Positions 6,726 to 13,923 are shown, counted from the stretch's first letter. The stretch: 18,025 bases of DNA from Bacilli bacterium (GCA_017461465.1 JAFTYN010000067.1:1-18025); one strand, 5' to 3'. Numbers and translations are program-made. Notes: generated from the sequence alone by a model not told the origin.

Positions 6726-7482
6726 CATTTATAATTCTATCAATTTGCTCCAATTTGTAACCTTTTTGATATAGTTTTTGTTTTATCTTCAAATATATTT
6801 TATTCTCATCAGTTTCTTTTCTAGATACATCTTTATAAATTTTATTAAAGTCCCTTTCTAGAAAACTTTCATCATCCCTATCATCATTATAACATTTATC
6901 AATTAATTCTTTACTATATCCTAGATTAGTTAACTCTAAATAAATCTTTTGTCTAGTGTTATAACTAGAAGTTTTTGAAGTTCTTACCTTTTTATTGATT
7001 ATCCTTTTTACTTTATTAATTAATTCTTCTTCATCTATTTTGGATAATTCTTCATCAATTATTTCTCCTTTAATATTATTTTTAAGTAATTCATTTTTAA
7101 TTTTATTTGGACCATCACTAGATAAATGAATCTTATCAGATACATATGCTTTCACATACATTTCATCATTAATCATCCCTATTTTCTTTAGTTTATTAAT
7201 TAATTCTTCTTCCTCTTTACTAGATAAATCATGTCCTTCAAGATATTCTTTTATTTCCTTTGTACTTCTCATCTTTTTTGAAATATGTTTTATAGCTTTA
7301 TTATAAATATCATAAAAAGTATTTAGTTTCTCTATCTCATCTATTTCTTTACTAGTTATATCTTTTTTATATAGTAAATTATTTTTTATTATAACTTCAT
7401 CATAAGTAATAACTTTATCACCTGATATTAAAGTAAGTTCATATTTACCATTTTTTAATTTTCTAATATTTTTTATTTCCAT
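6712..7482 (-). CDS. recX: Recombination regulator RecX
   Basis: A 256-aa modulator of RecA, which binds along the RecA filament groove and limits its activity. The protein is made of tandem three-helix units: YNKAIKHISKKMRSTKEIKEYL, LINKLKKIGMINDEMYVKAYVSDK, KIKNELLKNNIKGEIIDEEL, and a fourth near the C-terminus (KIKQKLYQKGYKLEQIDRII, 233-252). The N-terminal 50-residue beta-rich extension (NGKYELTLISGDKVITYDE) is typical of Firmicute RecX, and length matches (about 260). The SD AGGAGGG is close to the ATG. It follows rpoZ by 22 bp and is probably cotranscribed with it. Confidence 0.92.
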   Translation of the reverse strand: MEIKNIRKLKNGKYELTLISGDKVITYDEVIIKNNLLYKKDITSKEIDEIEKLNTFYDIYNKAIKHISKKMRSTKEIKEYLEGHDLSSKEEEELINKLKKIGMINDEMYVKAYVSDKIHLSSDGPNKIKNELLKNNIKGEIIDEELSKIDEEELINKVKRIINKKVRTSKTSSYNTRQKIYLELTNLGYSKELIDKCYNDDRDDESFLERDFNKIYKDVSRKETDENKIYLKIKQKLYQKGYKLEQIDRIINEKRN

Positions 7483-7504
7483 AAAACCCTCCTAGAAAAA
7501 AAGA

Positions 7505-7705
7505 CTAATTCTCTTTTATTTGAATTAGATCTTTTGCAATTTCTTCAAGTGCACGCCCAATTGGCTTACTTGATTTATATTCATTTTCTTTCATTTGATA
7601 AAATTCAGTTTCCTCAATCTCTTTAACTCTCTTAGCAACTAAATTTACTAACAAATATTTAGAGCCCACTTTATTTAATAATTTATCGATTGATGGATGT
7701 ATCAT
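7505..7705 (-). CDS. rpoZ: RNA polymerase omega subunit
   Basis: A 66-aa protein with the omega signature: PSIDKLLNKVGSKYLLVNLVAKRVKEI at its N-terminus and KPIGRALEEIAKDLI at its C-terminus. Omega binds the beta-prime subunit and helps assemble RNA polymerase. In most Firmicutes rpoZ follows gmk; here gmk is absent and rpoZ has its own -10 with a short leader containing GGGGTGAT. recX follows. Confidence 0.95.
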   Translation of the reverse strand: MIHPSIDKLLNKVGSKYLLVNLVAKRVKEIEETEFYQMKENEYKSSKPIGRALEEIAKDLIQIKEN

Positions 7706-7723
7706 ATCATCACCCCTTATTCT

Positions 7724-7729
7724 AGTATA
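7724..7729 (-). promoter_or_regulatory. Candidate -10 of rpoZ-recX
   Basis: Minus-strand TATACT, 18 bp before the rpoZ ATG, with no clear -35. The implied leader is about 12 nt and contains the ribosome-binding site GGGGTGAT. Confidence 0.5.
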
Positions 7730-7776
7730 AGCATATCACTAAATATTAAACTAATGCAATAAAGTATACACCATCT

Positions 7777-8373
7777 TTACATAATTTGATTTAATGAATC
7801 TGCCATTGCATCTATTTCTTCTTCTATATAAACTTTTTTCATTTCTGTCTTAGTAAAAGTTACAAATACATTATTCATTCTTAAAATTTTAGCAGATACT
7901 AATTTAACTAAAAATATACAATTTCCACCCATTATAATATATTCTTTTATTTCTTTATTTCCTAAACGTTCTTTAAGTTTCTTTTTTATATCATTAAATA
8001 AAAACATTTTATTTGTTATTCTCGTATCTGAACCAGTACTTTTTAGTATCCAATAGTCACTATTTTCTTCGCCTACTACAGTTCCTACTTCATCAATAAT
8101 AAATCCCATATATATAGCATATTCAGTTATAAATATAATTAAATTATTTTTAGTAAGTAATCTATAGTATCCTTTATAAGTAGATAACATAGTAATAATG
8201 GTATTCATTTTTGAATCTGAAATATCACTTTTTTTAAATATATTTCTTTCTTTTTTACTATTTATTATTAATCCATATATTATTCTAATTAAAGCTATAA
8301 CAACTAATAATATAATTAAAGCATATACTGGATATAAAATTACTAATTCAATTGCACTTTTTAAAGCTCCCAT
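7777..8373 (-). CDS. Membrane protein with degenerate NERD-like domain
   Basis: A 198-aa protein. Residues about 10-37 are a strongly hydrophobic TM segment, followed by a basic linker and a cytosolic domain. Residues 86-108 (AIYMGFIIDEVGTVVG then EENSDYW) align without gaps to the core of the NERD nuclease-related domain as I recall it (GIYVIETK...G.I.G.E.S.YW). The catalytic Glu and Lys of the ETK motif are replaced by F91 and I93. The following NKMFLFNDIKKKLKERL and EYIIMGGNCIFL also fit a NERD C-terminal half (NP...Q....LK..L, then a beta strand). I infer an inactive NERD-like domain; this is fold-level similarity judged by eye. It starts 1 bp after the pdp stop, so the two are translationally coupled. 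Confidence 0.65.
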   Translation of the reverse strand: MGALKSAIELVILYPVYALIILLVVIALIRIIYGLIINSKKERNIFKKSDISDSKMNTIITMLSTYKGYYRLLTKNNLIIFITEYAIYMGFIIDEVGTVVGEENSDYWILKSTGSDTRITNKMFLFNDIKKKLKERLGNKEIKEYIIMGGNCIFLVKLVSAKILRMNNVFVTFTKTEMKKVYIEEEIDAMADSLNQIM

Positions 8374-8374
8374 A

Positions 8375-9649
8375 TTACTTCACCATTTCATATACTAAAG
8401 GATTTAAACCACCACTTGAATCATCTATTTCAAAACAATCAATAATCTCTTGTGCAGATATATCCTTTTTATTAATATATACCTTAACTAATTCTTCATC
8501 TTCTAATAAATAGTCACCTTTTTTAACAGAAAGTACTATACCAACAGTAGGATCTATAACGTCATTTTTTTCGTATCTTCCACCACCAAGTTTACGTACT
8601 ATTTCACCTAGTTCATTAGTTTTTATGCTTCTAACAAAACCTGATTTTTGACTTTTTATAGAAATAACTTTATCTGATATAACAAGCCCTTCTAAATTTC
8701 CGCCTTGATATTTAACCATTTCTTCAAACTTCTTGTAGGCACTACCATCGCGTAATTTTTCAAGTACTAATTTATTTGCTTCTTTCATACTTATATTAAG
8801 TCCCATAGATACCATCGCTGTTCCAAGTACAATAACTAAATCTCTAATATCTTTAGGTCCCTCATTATTTAAAACTTCAATAGCTTCTTTTACTTCAAGT
8901 GAATTACCAATAGCATTACCAAGAGGCTGATTCATATCAGTTAAAAAACATACTACTTCTTTTCCATGATATTTACCAATATTAACCATTATACTAGCTA
9001 GTCTTCTAGCATCGTCTAAATTCTTAATTAAAGCACCATTACCAACTTTTAAGTCAATAACTATCTTATCCGCACCACTAGCAAGTTTTTTACTCATAAT
9101 ACTAGATGCTATTAAAGGAAGAGACTCTACTGTACCAGTTACATCTCTTAAAGCATATAAAAGCTTATCTGCTGGTACTAAATTAGCAGTTTGAGCTATA
9201 TCAGCTGCTCCTACTTCATTAACTTGTTTAATAAATTCTTCTTCACTAAGTTCAGATTTAAATCCTGGAATAGCTTCAAATTTATCAACAGTACCACCTG
9301 TAAAACCAAGCCCACGGCCACTCATTTTAGGTGCTACTACACCGCAAGCTGCTACTAAAGGAAGTAATATTAATGTAGTTTTATCACCTACACCACCAGT
9401 TGAATGCTTATCTATCTTTATTTTACTCACACCAGATAAATCTACTTTATCACCACTATTAAGCATAATTTCAGTTAAATAAGAAGTTTCTTCATCTGTC
9501 ATATCATTTAAACAAATAGCCATAAGTAAACTACTAATTTGATAATCCTTAATATCACCATTTATAAACCCTTTTATAGTGTATTCTAATTCTTCTTTAG
9601 TAAGTTCTTCTCCCATTCTTTTTTTATTTATAATATCTACTATATTCAT
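8375..9649 (-). CDS. pdp: Pyrimidine-nucleoside phosphorylase
   Basis: A 424-aa enzyme that cleaves uridine, deoxyuridine or thymidine with phosphate to give the free base and (deoxy)ribose-1-phosphate, in pyrimidine salvage. Family motifs are clear: KIDKHSTGGVGDKTTL (78-93), the signature SGRGLGFTGGTVDKFEAIPG (110-129), LRDVTGTVESLPLIASSIMS with the substrate-binding Arg and Ser/Lys region, and IDLKVGNGALIKNLDDARRL. Length is normal (about 430). Family membership is certain; specificity for all pyrimidine nucleosides rather than thymidine only (deoA) is assumed from Firmicute relatives. An extended -10 lies just upstream, and the NERD-like gene follows within 1 bp. Reading may continue into rpoZ-recX, because no terminator is seen between them. 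Confidence 0.95.
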   Translation of the reverse strand: MNIVDIINKKRMGEELTKEELEYTIKGFINGDIKDYQISSLLMAICLNDMTDEETSYLTEIMLNSGDKVDLSGVSKIKIDKHSTGGVGDKTTLILLPLVAACGVVAPKMSGRGLGFTGGTVDKFEAIPGFKSELSEEEFIKQVNEVGAADIAQTANLVPADKLLYALRDVTGTVESLPLIASSIMSKKLASGADKIVIDLKVGNGALIKNLDDARRLASIMVNIGKYHGKEVVCFLTDMNQPLGNAIGNSLEVKEAIEVLNNEGPKDIRDLVIVLGTAMVSMGLNISMKEANKLVLEKLRDGSAYKKFEEMVKYQGGNLEGLVISDKVISIKSQKSGFVRSIKTNELGEIVRKLGGGRYEKNDVIDPTVGIVLSVKKGDYLLEDEELVKVYINKKDISAQEIIDCFEIDDSSGGLNPLVYEMVK

Positions 9650-9665
9650 ATTATCACCTAGTTTA

Positions 9666-9674
9666 ATTATAACA
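9666..9674 (-). promoter_or_regulatory. Extended -10 promoter of pdp
   Basis: Minus-strand TGT followed by TATAAT (TGnTATAAT), with no recognisable -35. The ATG is 16 bp away, so the leader is about 10 nt and begins near AGGTGAT. Confidence 0.7.
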
Positions 9675-9698
9675 TAACTTATTTTAAAATATTAAAAA

Positions 9699-9720
9699 AA
9701 GTAGTTATTTACAACTACTT
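9699..9720 (-). terminator. Terminator of the minus-strand XRE gene
   Basis: A perfect 8-bp inverted repeat (9699-9706 with 9713-9720) with a 6-nt loop, followed on the minus strand by a run of T. Confidence 0.75.
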
Positions 9721-10065
9721 AACTCTTCTACTTATAAGTTCTATCATTCTTTCAGGATCACTAACTATTTTATTATATAATTCTGGCTTAGTTTTTAATT
9801 CACTTATAATTTTTATATCATCTTTAGACATTTTAATATTATAATCGGTTTCTTCTTCAATTACATTAACTTCAAGTCCTAATAAATAGCTTGGTGAAAC
9901 ATCAAGTACACTAATTAACTTTTCAAATTGTTCTAACTTAGGAATTCTAGTACCATTTTCATAACCACTTATTGATACTTTAGTTACCCCAACTAATTTT
10001 CCTAATTGTTCTTGACTATAGTTTTTACTAAGTCTAATTCTCCTTATTCTTTCACCAATAATCAT
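9715..10065 (-). CDS. XRE-family regulator, 116 aa
   Basis: A helix-turn-helix regulator starting at the ATG at 10065 (MIIGERIRRIRLSKN), which has GGTGG 5 nt upstream. A four-codon longer form would need TTG. Residues 4-58 are a Cro/CI-type HTH (YSQEQLGKLVGVTKVSISGYENGTRIPKLEQ..., LISVLDVSPSYLLGL). The C-terminal 50 residues are charged and helical and carry no recognisable peptidase or effector domain. It is divergent from a second, smaller XRE gene, with a 129-bp control region between them that holds a perfect palindrome. Targets are unknown; self- and cross-regulation of the pair is likely. Confidence 0.88.
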   Translation of the reverse strand: MIIGERIRRIRLSKNYSQEQLGKLVGVTKVSISGYENGTRIPKLEQFEKLISVLDVSPSYLLGLEVNVIEEETDYNIKMSKDDIKIISELKTKPELYNKIVSDPERMIELISRRVK

Positions 10066-10092
10066 TGAAGCCACCAACCTTATTTCATTATT

Positions 10093-10098
10093 ATTATA
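10093..10098 (-). promoter_or_regulatory. Candidate -10 of the minus-strand XRE gene
   Basis: Perfect minus-strand TATAAT, 27 bp upstream of the ATG. No -35 at the normal distance, as expected if activation or another start applies. Confidence 0.5.
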
Positions 10099-10123
10099 TC
10101 TAGACTATAGATGGTTATACTCA

Positions 10124-10144
10124 AAATTAACTTCTAGTTAATTT
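10124..10144. promoter_or_regulatory. Palindromic operator candidate between divergent XRE genes
   Basis: A perfect inverted repeat with 9-bp arms (AAATTAACT at 10124-10132, AGTTAATTT at 10136-10144) and a 3-bp centre. It sits just upstream of the plus-strand -35 (10149) and in front of the minus-strand promoter. A second, wider pair of 8-bp arms, TTATACTC (10115-10122) and GAGTATAA (10169-10176), brackets it, and the right arm overlaps the plus-strand -10. Confidence 0.6.
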
Positions 10145-10148
10145 AAGG

Positions 10149-10177
10149 TTGATATCCCCTTTAAGTTAGAGTATAAT
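10149..10177 (+). promoter_or_regulatory. Sigma-A promoter of the plus-strand XRE gene
   Basis: TTGATA (10149-10154), 17-bp spacer, perfect TATAAT (10172-10177). The ATG is at 10195, so the leader is about 10 nt and holds only GGTGA. Confidence 0.8.
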
Positions 10178-10194
10178 AAAACTTGGTGAAATTT

Positions 10195-10428
10195 ATGTTA
10201 AACAAATTAAGAGAAACAAGATTAAAACACAATTACACTCATCAACAAATGGCAGATTTCTTAAATATAAGTAAGCCTTTTTACTGGCAAATAGAAACAG
10301 AAAAACGTAGTTTTAAATATTCTATGGCCGTTAAAATTGCTGCTATCTTTAATATGAAACCAGATGAAATTTTTTATGATGATGTAAAAAATGAAATTGA
10401 TGAAAGAAAAGAAAAAGAAGAAATATAA
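10195..10428 (+). CDS. Small XRE-family regulator, 77 aa
   Basis: A compact Cro-like HTH protein. The start is the ATG at 10195 (MLNKLRETRLKHN) with GGTGA upstream; a longer reading begins with TTG. HTH residues 3-62 include YTHQQMADFLNISKPFYWQIETEKRSFKYSMAVKIAAIF; the recognition helix SKPFYWQIE and the ending MKPDEIFYDD are typical of the phage-type Xre family. The tail is highly charged (ERKEKEEI). It faces a second XRE gene across a palindrome, an arrangement like a CI/Cro switch, but no phage genes surround it. Confidence 0.88.
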   Translation: MLNKLRETRLKHNYTHQQMADFLNISKPFYWQIETEKRSFKYSMAVKIAAIFNMKPDEIFYDDVKNEIDERKEKEEI

Positions 10429-10442
10429 TATTTCTTCTTTTT
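10412..10442. terminator. Bidirectional terminator between the small XRE gene and the lipocalin-like gene
   Basis: A perfect 14-bp inverted repeat (10412-10425 with 10429-10442) with a 3-nt loop. It contains the plus-strand stop codon and ends at the minus-strand stop. T-runs occur on both strands. Confidence 0.85.
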
Positions 10443-11272
10443 TATTCTTCTATTAAATTAAAAATTCTTCTTTCACCTTCAAAGTCTAATTTAAGAATTC
10501 TACTATCATATTCTATAACTTTTATTTTTCTTGTTTCACCATAAGTAGAATTTAATGTTATTTCTTTAGTTAATTCATCATATTTATAATATTCATAAAT
10601 ATCAGAATCATATACAGGATTACCACAAGTACAATAATATGTAAAACTTCCATCGTTATTAAACGCTAATATTTCTGTATCATCACTAGTTCTAGTCCAT
10701 CTTTTACCAATAAAATTTTCTTCTATTTTTTCATATGCTATAAATTTAGGACTTTCATCAGATAAACCTACCTGAATGACTAATAAATCATCAATATAAA
10801 ATATAAATAATATTTGATGTTTTCCATTTAATATATAACCTACTTCATTCAAATAATCATTACCACTATATCTAATATTACCAGTAATTGCTTTTCTATT
10901 TTCTATTAATTTAGCAACATCAATATTATTATCATTATATTTAATTTCAGCATTATTTATATAATCTTCTATATAACTTTCATCTAAATAGTATTCAGTT
11001 GCACATTTATTACCATTTTCATATGAAACAGTAATAACATGAAAAAACATAAACTTTTTAAAATCTATATTAGTTACTGTTATATTTCTTTTTTCACTAT
11101 ATGAATATGAATCATCATAACAAGTAAATTTATCAAACTCATCTATGTTATCACTATATCGAAATTGTATTATTTTACTACCTGTATCAATTTCTATAAA
11201 AGGATATACAATTAAAATTAATATAAATAATAAAAATATAATATATATAATTGAAATAATCTTTTTATTCAT
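10442..11272 (-). CDS. Membrane-anchored protein with lipocalin-like C-terminal domain
   Basis: A 276-aa protein starting at the ATG at 11272 (MNKKIISIIY), which has GAGG 7 nt upstream. The ATG at 11290 lies at the predicted transcription start and has no ribosome-binding site. Residues about 4-26 form one TM or signal segment, and the rest is extracytoplasmic. The C-terminal 90 residues (FIGKRWTRT..., ILAFNNDGSFTYY, YEYYKYDELTKEITL, KIKVIEYDSRILKLDF) show the G.W...L.F..DG.F.Y pattern of small lipocalin-like beta-barrel domains common in Firmicute secreted proteins. The middle region (about 60-190) is unrecognised. Ligand and role are unknown. Single gene with its own promoter and terminator. 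Confidence 0.75.
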   Translation of the reverse strand: MNKKIISIIYIIFLLFILILIVYPFIEIDTGSKIIQFRYSDNIDEFDKFTCYDDSYSYSEKRNITVTNIDFKKFMFFHVITVSYENGNKCATEYYLDESYIEDYINNAEIKYNDNNIDVAKLIENRKAITGNIRYSGNDYLNEVGYILNGKHQILFIFYIDDLLVIQVGLSDESPKFIAYEKIEENFIGKRWTRTSDDTEILAFNNDGSFTYYCTCGNPVYDSDIYEYYKYDELTKEITLNSTYGETRKIKVIEYDSRILKLDFEGERRIFNLIEE

Positions 11273-11296
11273 ACCTATACCTCTATTCATAAATAT

Positions 11297-11305
11297 ATTA
11301 TATCA
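11297..11305 (-). promoter_or_regulatory. Extended -10 promoter of the lipocalin-like gene
   Basis: Minus-strand TGA then TATAAT (TGnTATAAT). The upstream sequence is the U-tract of the tag terminator. The leader is about 18 nt if the ATG at 11272 is used. Confidence 0.65.
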
Positions 11306-11311
11306 TAAAAA

Positions 11312-11335
11312 AGATAGATTAATTCTAATCTATCT
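11312..11335 (-). terminator. Terminator after tag
   Basis: A perfect 10-bp inverted repeat (11312-11321 with 11326-11335), a 4-nt loop, and six T on the minus strand. The tag stop lies inside the first arm. Confidence 0.82.
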
Positions 11336-11872
11336 AAAGTCACAATTTAATTCATGATCATTTATAATTCCTATAGCCTCAAGATAAGAATAAATAATAG
11401 TAGTTCCAACAAAACTCATTCCTCTTTTTTTTAAATCTTTAGAAATATCATCAGATAATCTTGAACTAGTTTTTATATTATCGTCATTATTTAGTATTAC
11501 TTTATTATGCGTAAATCCCCAAATATAATTATTAAAAGAACCATATTCTTTTTTTATTTCAATAAATATTTTAGCATTTTTAATAGTAGCATTAATCTTT
11601 AACCTATTTCTTATAATTCCAGGATCATTTAATAAAGCACCCACTTTATTATCATCATATAAGCTTATTTTCTCGTAATTAAAGTTGTCAAATGCTTTTC
11701 TAAAATTTTCTCTCTTATTTAAAATACATTCCCAAGATAGGCCGGCCTGAAACATTTCTAACACTAAAAATTCAAATAGTATATCATCATCATGTTTAGG
11801 CTTTCCCCATTCTAAATCATGGTATTTAACATATATTTTATTATTTAAATTAACCCATTTACATCTATTCAT
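11330..11872 (-). CDS. tag: DNA-3-methyladenine glycosylase I
   Basis: A 180-aa base-excision repair enzyme that removes 3-methyladenine from alkylated DNA. The family pattern is intact: RCKWV at the start, YHDLEWGKP (17-25), FEFLVLEMFQAGLSWECILNKRE (33-55) with E39 and W47 matching the base-pocket residues, IIRNRLKINATIKNA (86-100), KDLKKRGMSFVGTTIIYSYLEAIG (145-168) and NDHELNC (171-177). The zinc-binding set C4, H18, H173, C177 is complete. It starts 1 bp after the stop of the zinc-ribbon/clamp-like gene and has only a weak ribosome-binding site, so its translation should depend on that gene. I see no QL[SD]LF-type clamp-binding motif in it. Confidence 0.95.
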   Translation of the reverse strand: MNRCKWVNLNNKIYVKYHDLEWGKPKHDDDILFEFLVLEMFQAGLSWECILNKRENFRKAFDNFNYEKISLYDDNKVGALLNDPGIIRNRLKINATIKNAKIFIEIKKEYGSFNNYIWGFTHNKVILNNDDNIKTSSRLSDDISKDLKKRGMSFVGTTIIYSYLEAIGIINDHELNCDFR

Positions 11873-11873
11873 C

Positions 11874-12629
11874 TTAATATGTCTTAATAGGAAGTATTAA
11901 TCCCATTTCTCCTTCATCATTATGAATAATAATAGGTTTCACTTCACCATAAAGTTCAAGTTCAAAATTTGAATCAATCTTAAGTATTTTTAATGCATCA
12001 TAAAGATATTCAACATTAAAGCTAATAATACCTAAATTTTCTGATTTAATTCTCATTATCTTTTTATCCTCAAATATATTATCGGTTATAACTTTATATT
12101 CAAACAAAAACTCATCAAGATTCATTTTATATATTTCTCTAGGAATTTCTTTAGGAATTAATTTTTCTAATTCAGGATAACTTTCAGTTCTTACTGAATT
12201 ATTATATTTTTCTAAATATTCTTTTTTAAATTTCTTATTCATCTTTGAAGTAAATCCTACTTCAAAAGGTAAGGTCTTATCATTTAAATGATATAAAACA
12301 AAAGAGTCTGTAAAAATAACTCCATCTTTATAAGGAGAAAAGCATTTTAAATAACTAGCACTACTAGAATATAAAATTTTTCTTATTGTTTTTATTTTTT
12401 CATGTTCAATAACTTCATTACTATCACAAGAATTTAAATTTAAGCATCTAAAACTTTCAATAAAATCTCTATATCTAATATATATTTCCTCAGGTGTTTC
12501 ATAAGTTCTTTTATTTCTTTTTATTCCAGTATATATGTCATCTAATGAAACTACTCTTCCGCAGTGAGGACAAAATCTAGCAGCAGTACTAACTTTACCA
12601 CCACAATCTTTACAATTAAAAAGAGCCAT
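11874..12629 (-). CDS. Zinc-ribbon protein with DnaN (beta-clamp)-like C-terminal region
   Basis: A 251-aa protein of unusual architecture. Residues 6-23 form a CxxC...CxxC zinc ribbon (C6, C9, C20, C23). Residues 200-251 (IISFNVEYLYDALKIL, ELYGEVKPIIIHND, GLILPIKTY) match the last domain of the sliding clamp DnaN, where Bacillus DnaN ends LILPVRTY and has ISFxxKYMxDALKVL. Upstream, YPELEKLIPKEI (151-162) resembles the YPDTSRLIP linker that opens clamp domain III, and GVIFTDSF (103-110) resembles the ATDSYRL turn of a clamp domain. At 251 aa it is far shorter than DnaN (about 370), so about one clamp domain is missing, seemingly replaced by the zinc ribbon. The clamp similarity is judged by eye against remembered sequences. 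It leads an operon with tag. Confidence 0.75.
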   Translation of the reverse strand: MALFNCKDCGGKVSTAARFCPHCGRVVSLDDIYTGIKRNKRTYETPEEIYIRYRDFIESFRCLNLNSCDSNEVIEHEKIKTIRKILYSSSASYLKCFSPYKDGVIFTDSFVLYHLNDKTLPFEVGFTSKMNKKFKKEYLEKYNNSVRTESYPELEKLIPKEIPREIYKMNLDEFLFEYKVITDNIFEDKKIMRIKSENLGIISFNVEYLYDALKILKIDSNFELELYGEVKPIIIHNDEGEMGLILPIKTY

Positions 12630-12655
12630 AATATTCCTCCTTAATGATTACTAGT

Positions 12656-12684
12656 ATTATATATAGCATAATTAAAAAAGTAAA
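12656..12684 (-). promoter_or_regulatory. Promoter of the clamp-like/tag operon
   Basis: TTTACT (12679-12684), 17-bp spacer, perfect TATAAT (12656-12661) on the minus strand, followed by AAGGAGG (12636-12642) and the ATG at 12629. Confidence 0.75.
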
Positions 12685-12688
12685 GAAA

Positions 12689-12707
12689 AAGTAGACTATG
12701 TCTACTT
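12689..12707 (-). terminator. Terminator of the two-membrane-protein operon
   Basis: A perfect 8-bp inverted repeat (12689-12696 with 12700-12707), a 3-nt loop and a T-rich tail on the minus strand. The stop of the 256-aa gene is in its first arm. Confidence 0.78.
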
Positions 12708-13472
12708 AAATATATTTATATCATTATGATCATAAATATTAGTTTTAGTTTCCGCTTCTGGGATTTGAAAATAATCACTTTTAGTATTCCCTGTTAATCT
12801 ATTAATTTCAAAATCAATAAAATAGTTCCTTGGATTACTTTCATCAATAATTAAATCAACTAAACCATCTTCATCATAAACTTTGCCATCATGTCTTGGA
12901 TCACCACGTAAAATTACATTACGTCCATCAGGTAATATATAATCAATAACAGGCATCTTTATTGGTACATTATTAATTGCCATACCTGAATCTTCTAAAT
13001 GATATGGAATACATTTTACTAATTTTCCCTTTTGATTTAACTCTTTTATTATTTTTATTCTTTTATTTATTTTAATAAAATTAAATACAGAAATTAAAAT
13101 AAAGATGAGTGGCAAAGCAAATACAAACCAAGGAATAGCATTATAAGAAAAATCTCCATCCACAATACATCTTGATGGATCATTAGGATCATAATAAACC
13201 AATCTTTTTTCTTCAGGATCAACAAAAACTAAAGAACTACTACATTCATATAAAACGCCGTCTACAGAATAAAAAAATGAATTATCATAATTTTCTTCTT
13301 GATTAGTTTCTTTAATCGGAAGTGATAATGTACTTGCGCTTAATTTACTACGTTCTACAAAAGGCTCTATAAGTGAAAATAAAGGTACTGCAAGAAAAAC
13401 TATACCCAAAATGAAAAATATAGCAAAAAAACCTCTTCCTTTTTTTACGTTTCTTAAATTTATATCATACAT
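12702..13472 (-). CDS. Two-TM membrane protein, DUF3592-like
   Basis: A 256-aa protein with TM segments at about 15-37 and 113-136. Between them is an extracytoplasmic loop (about 38-112) with YECSSSLVFVDPEEKRLVYYDPNDPSRCIV, and after them a basic stretch (KINKRIKIIKELNQKGK) and a cytosolic beta-rich domain of about 110 residues (MPVIDYILPDGRNVILRGD, DLIIDESNPRNYFIDFEI). The VYYDPNDPSRC/DESNPRNYF repeats recall DUF3592-type Firmicute membrane proteins, in which a YDPxxP motif occurs; this is a weak resemblance. Function unknown. It starts 2 bp after the stop of the upstream membrane protein, so the pair forms an operon. Confidence 0.8.
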   Translation of the reverse strand: MYDINLRNVKKGRGFFAIFFILGIVFLAVPLFSLIEPFVERSKLSASTLSLPIKETNQEENYDNSFFYSVDGVLYECSSSLVFVDPEEKRLVYYDPNDPSRCIVDGDFSYNAIPWFVFALPLIFILISVFNFIKINKRIKIIKELNQKGKLVKCIPYHLEDSGMAINNVPIKMPVIDYILPDGRNVILRGDPRHDGKVYDEDGLVDLIIDESNPRNYFIDFEINRLTGNTKSDYFQIPEAETKTNIYDHNDINIFK

Positions 13473-13474
13473 AA

Positions 13475-13894
13475 CTACTTTTCTCCTATCTTTTTATTTA
13501 TTATCAAATGAATAATTCTAGATAGAATTATTGAAGCAAGAGAAACACCTACATTATATAAAAAATACATAGCATATGCAAAGCCATTAAACCATCCACT
13601 AAGATCACATATAAAGATGATATTAGATAATGGATATGGTACCGCTTCTAAAATATATATCATTAAAAAGTTTAGTGAATTTAAAATTATAAAGAATAAC
13701 AAACTATGAGTAAATTTCTTATTAATTTTAAAATCTACAAAAAATATAAAAAGCGCAGATAGCCCAAGTGAAAGATAAAACGCTAAATCATAATTCATAC
13801 ATCCTAATATATTTTTTATAAATATATATATTAAATTTATTAATAATGAAATAGATAAAGAAGAAACAATAATATTTATATAATCTTTTTTCAT
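13475..13894 (-). CDS. Four-TM membrane protein, 139 aa
   Basis: An unrecognised polytopic protein with hydrophobic segments at about 7-27, 37-54, 63-84 and 104-131. Loops are short, and the C-terminus is basic (HLIINKKIGEK), as for a cytoplasmic end. The ATG has AGAGGTG upstream and an extended -10 directly before it. It is coupled to the DUF3592-like protein downstream (2-bp gap), which suggests that the two act together in the membrane. No conserved catalytic motif is visible. Confidence 0.8.
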   Translation of the reverse strand: MKKDYINIIVSSLSISLLINLIYIFIKNILGCMNYDLAFYLSLGLSALFIFFVDFKINKKFTHSLLFFIILNSLNFLMIYILEAVPYPLSNIIFICDLSGWFNGFAYAMYFLYNVGVSLASIILSRIIHLIINKKIGEK

Positions 13895-13914
13895 ATAACA
13901 CCTCTACTATATTA

Positions 13915-13923
13915 AGTATAGCA
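13915..13923 (-). promoter_or_regulatory. Extended -10 promoter of the membrane-protein operon
   Basis: Minus-strand TGC then TATACT. The start codon is 20 bp away, giving a leader of about 13 nt that is mostly the AGAGGTG ribosome-binding site. Confidence 0.6.

Noticed and set aside
8198..8398. Plus-strand 66-codon frame
   Set aside because: Antisense to the TM helix of the NERD-like gene and the end of pdp; the hydrophobic look comes from AT-rich complement.
10066..10428. Remnant prophage immunity region
   Set aside because: Two XRE genes and an operator are CI/Cro-like, but no integrase, antirepressor, structural or lysis gene lies nearby, so a prophage call is unsupported.
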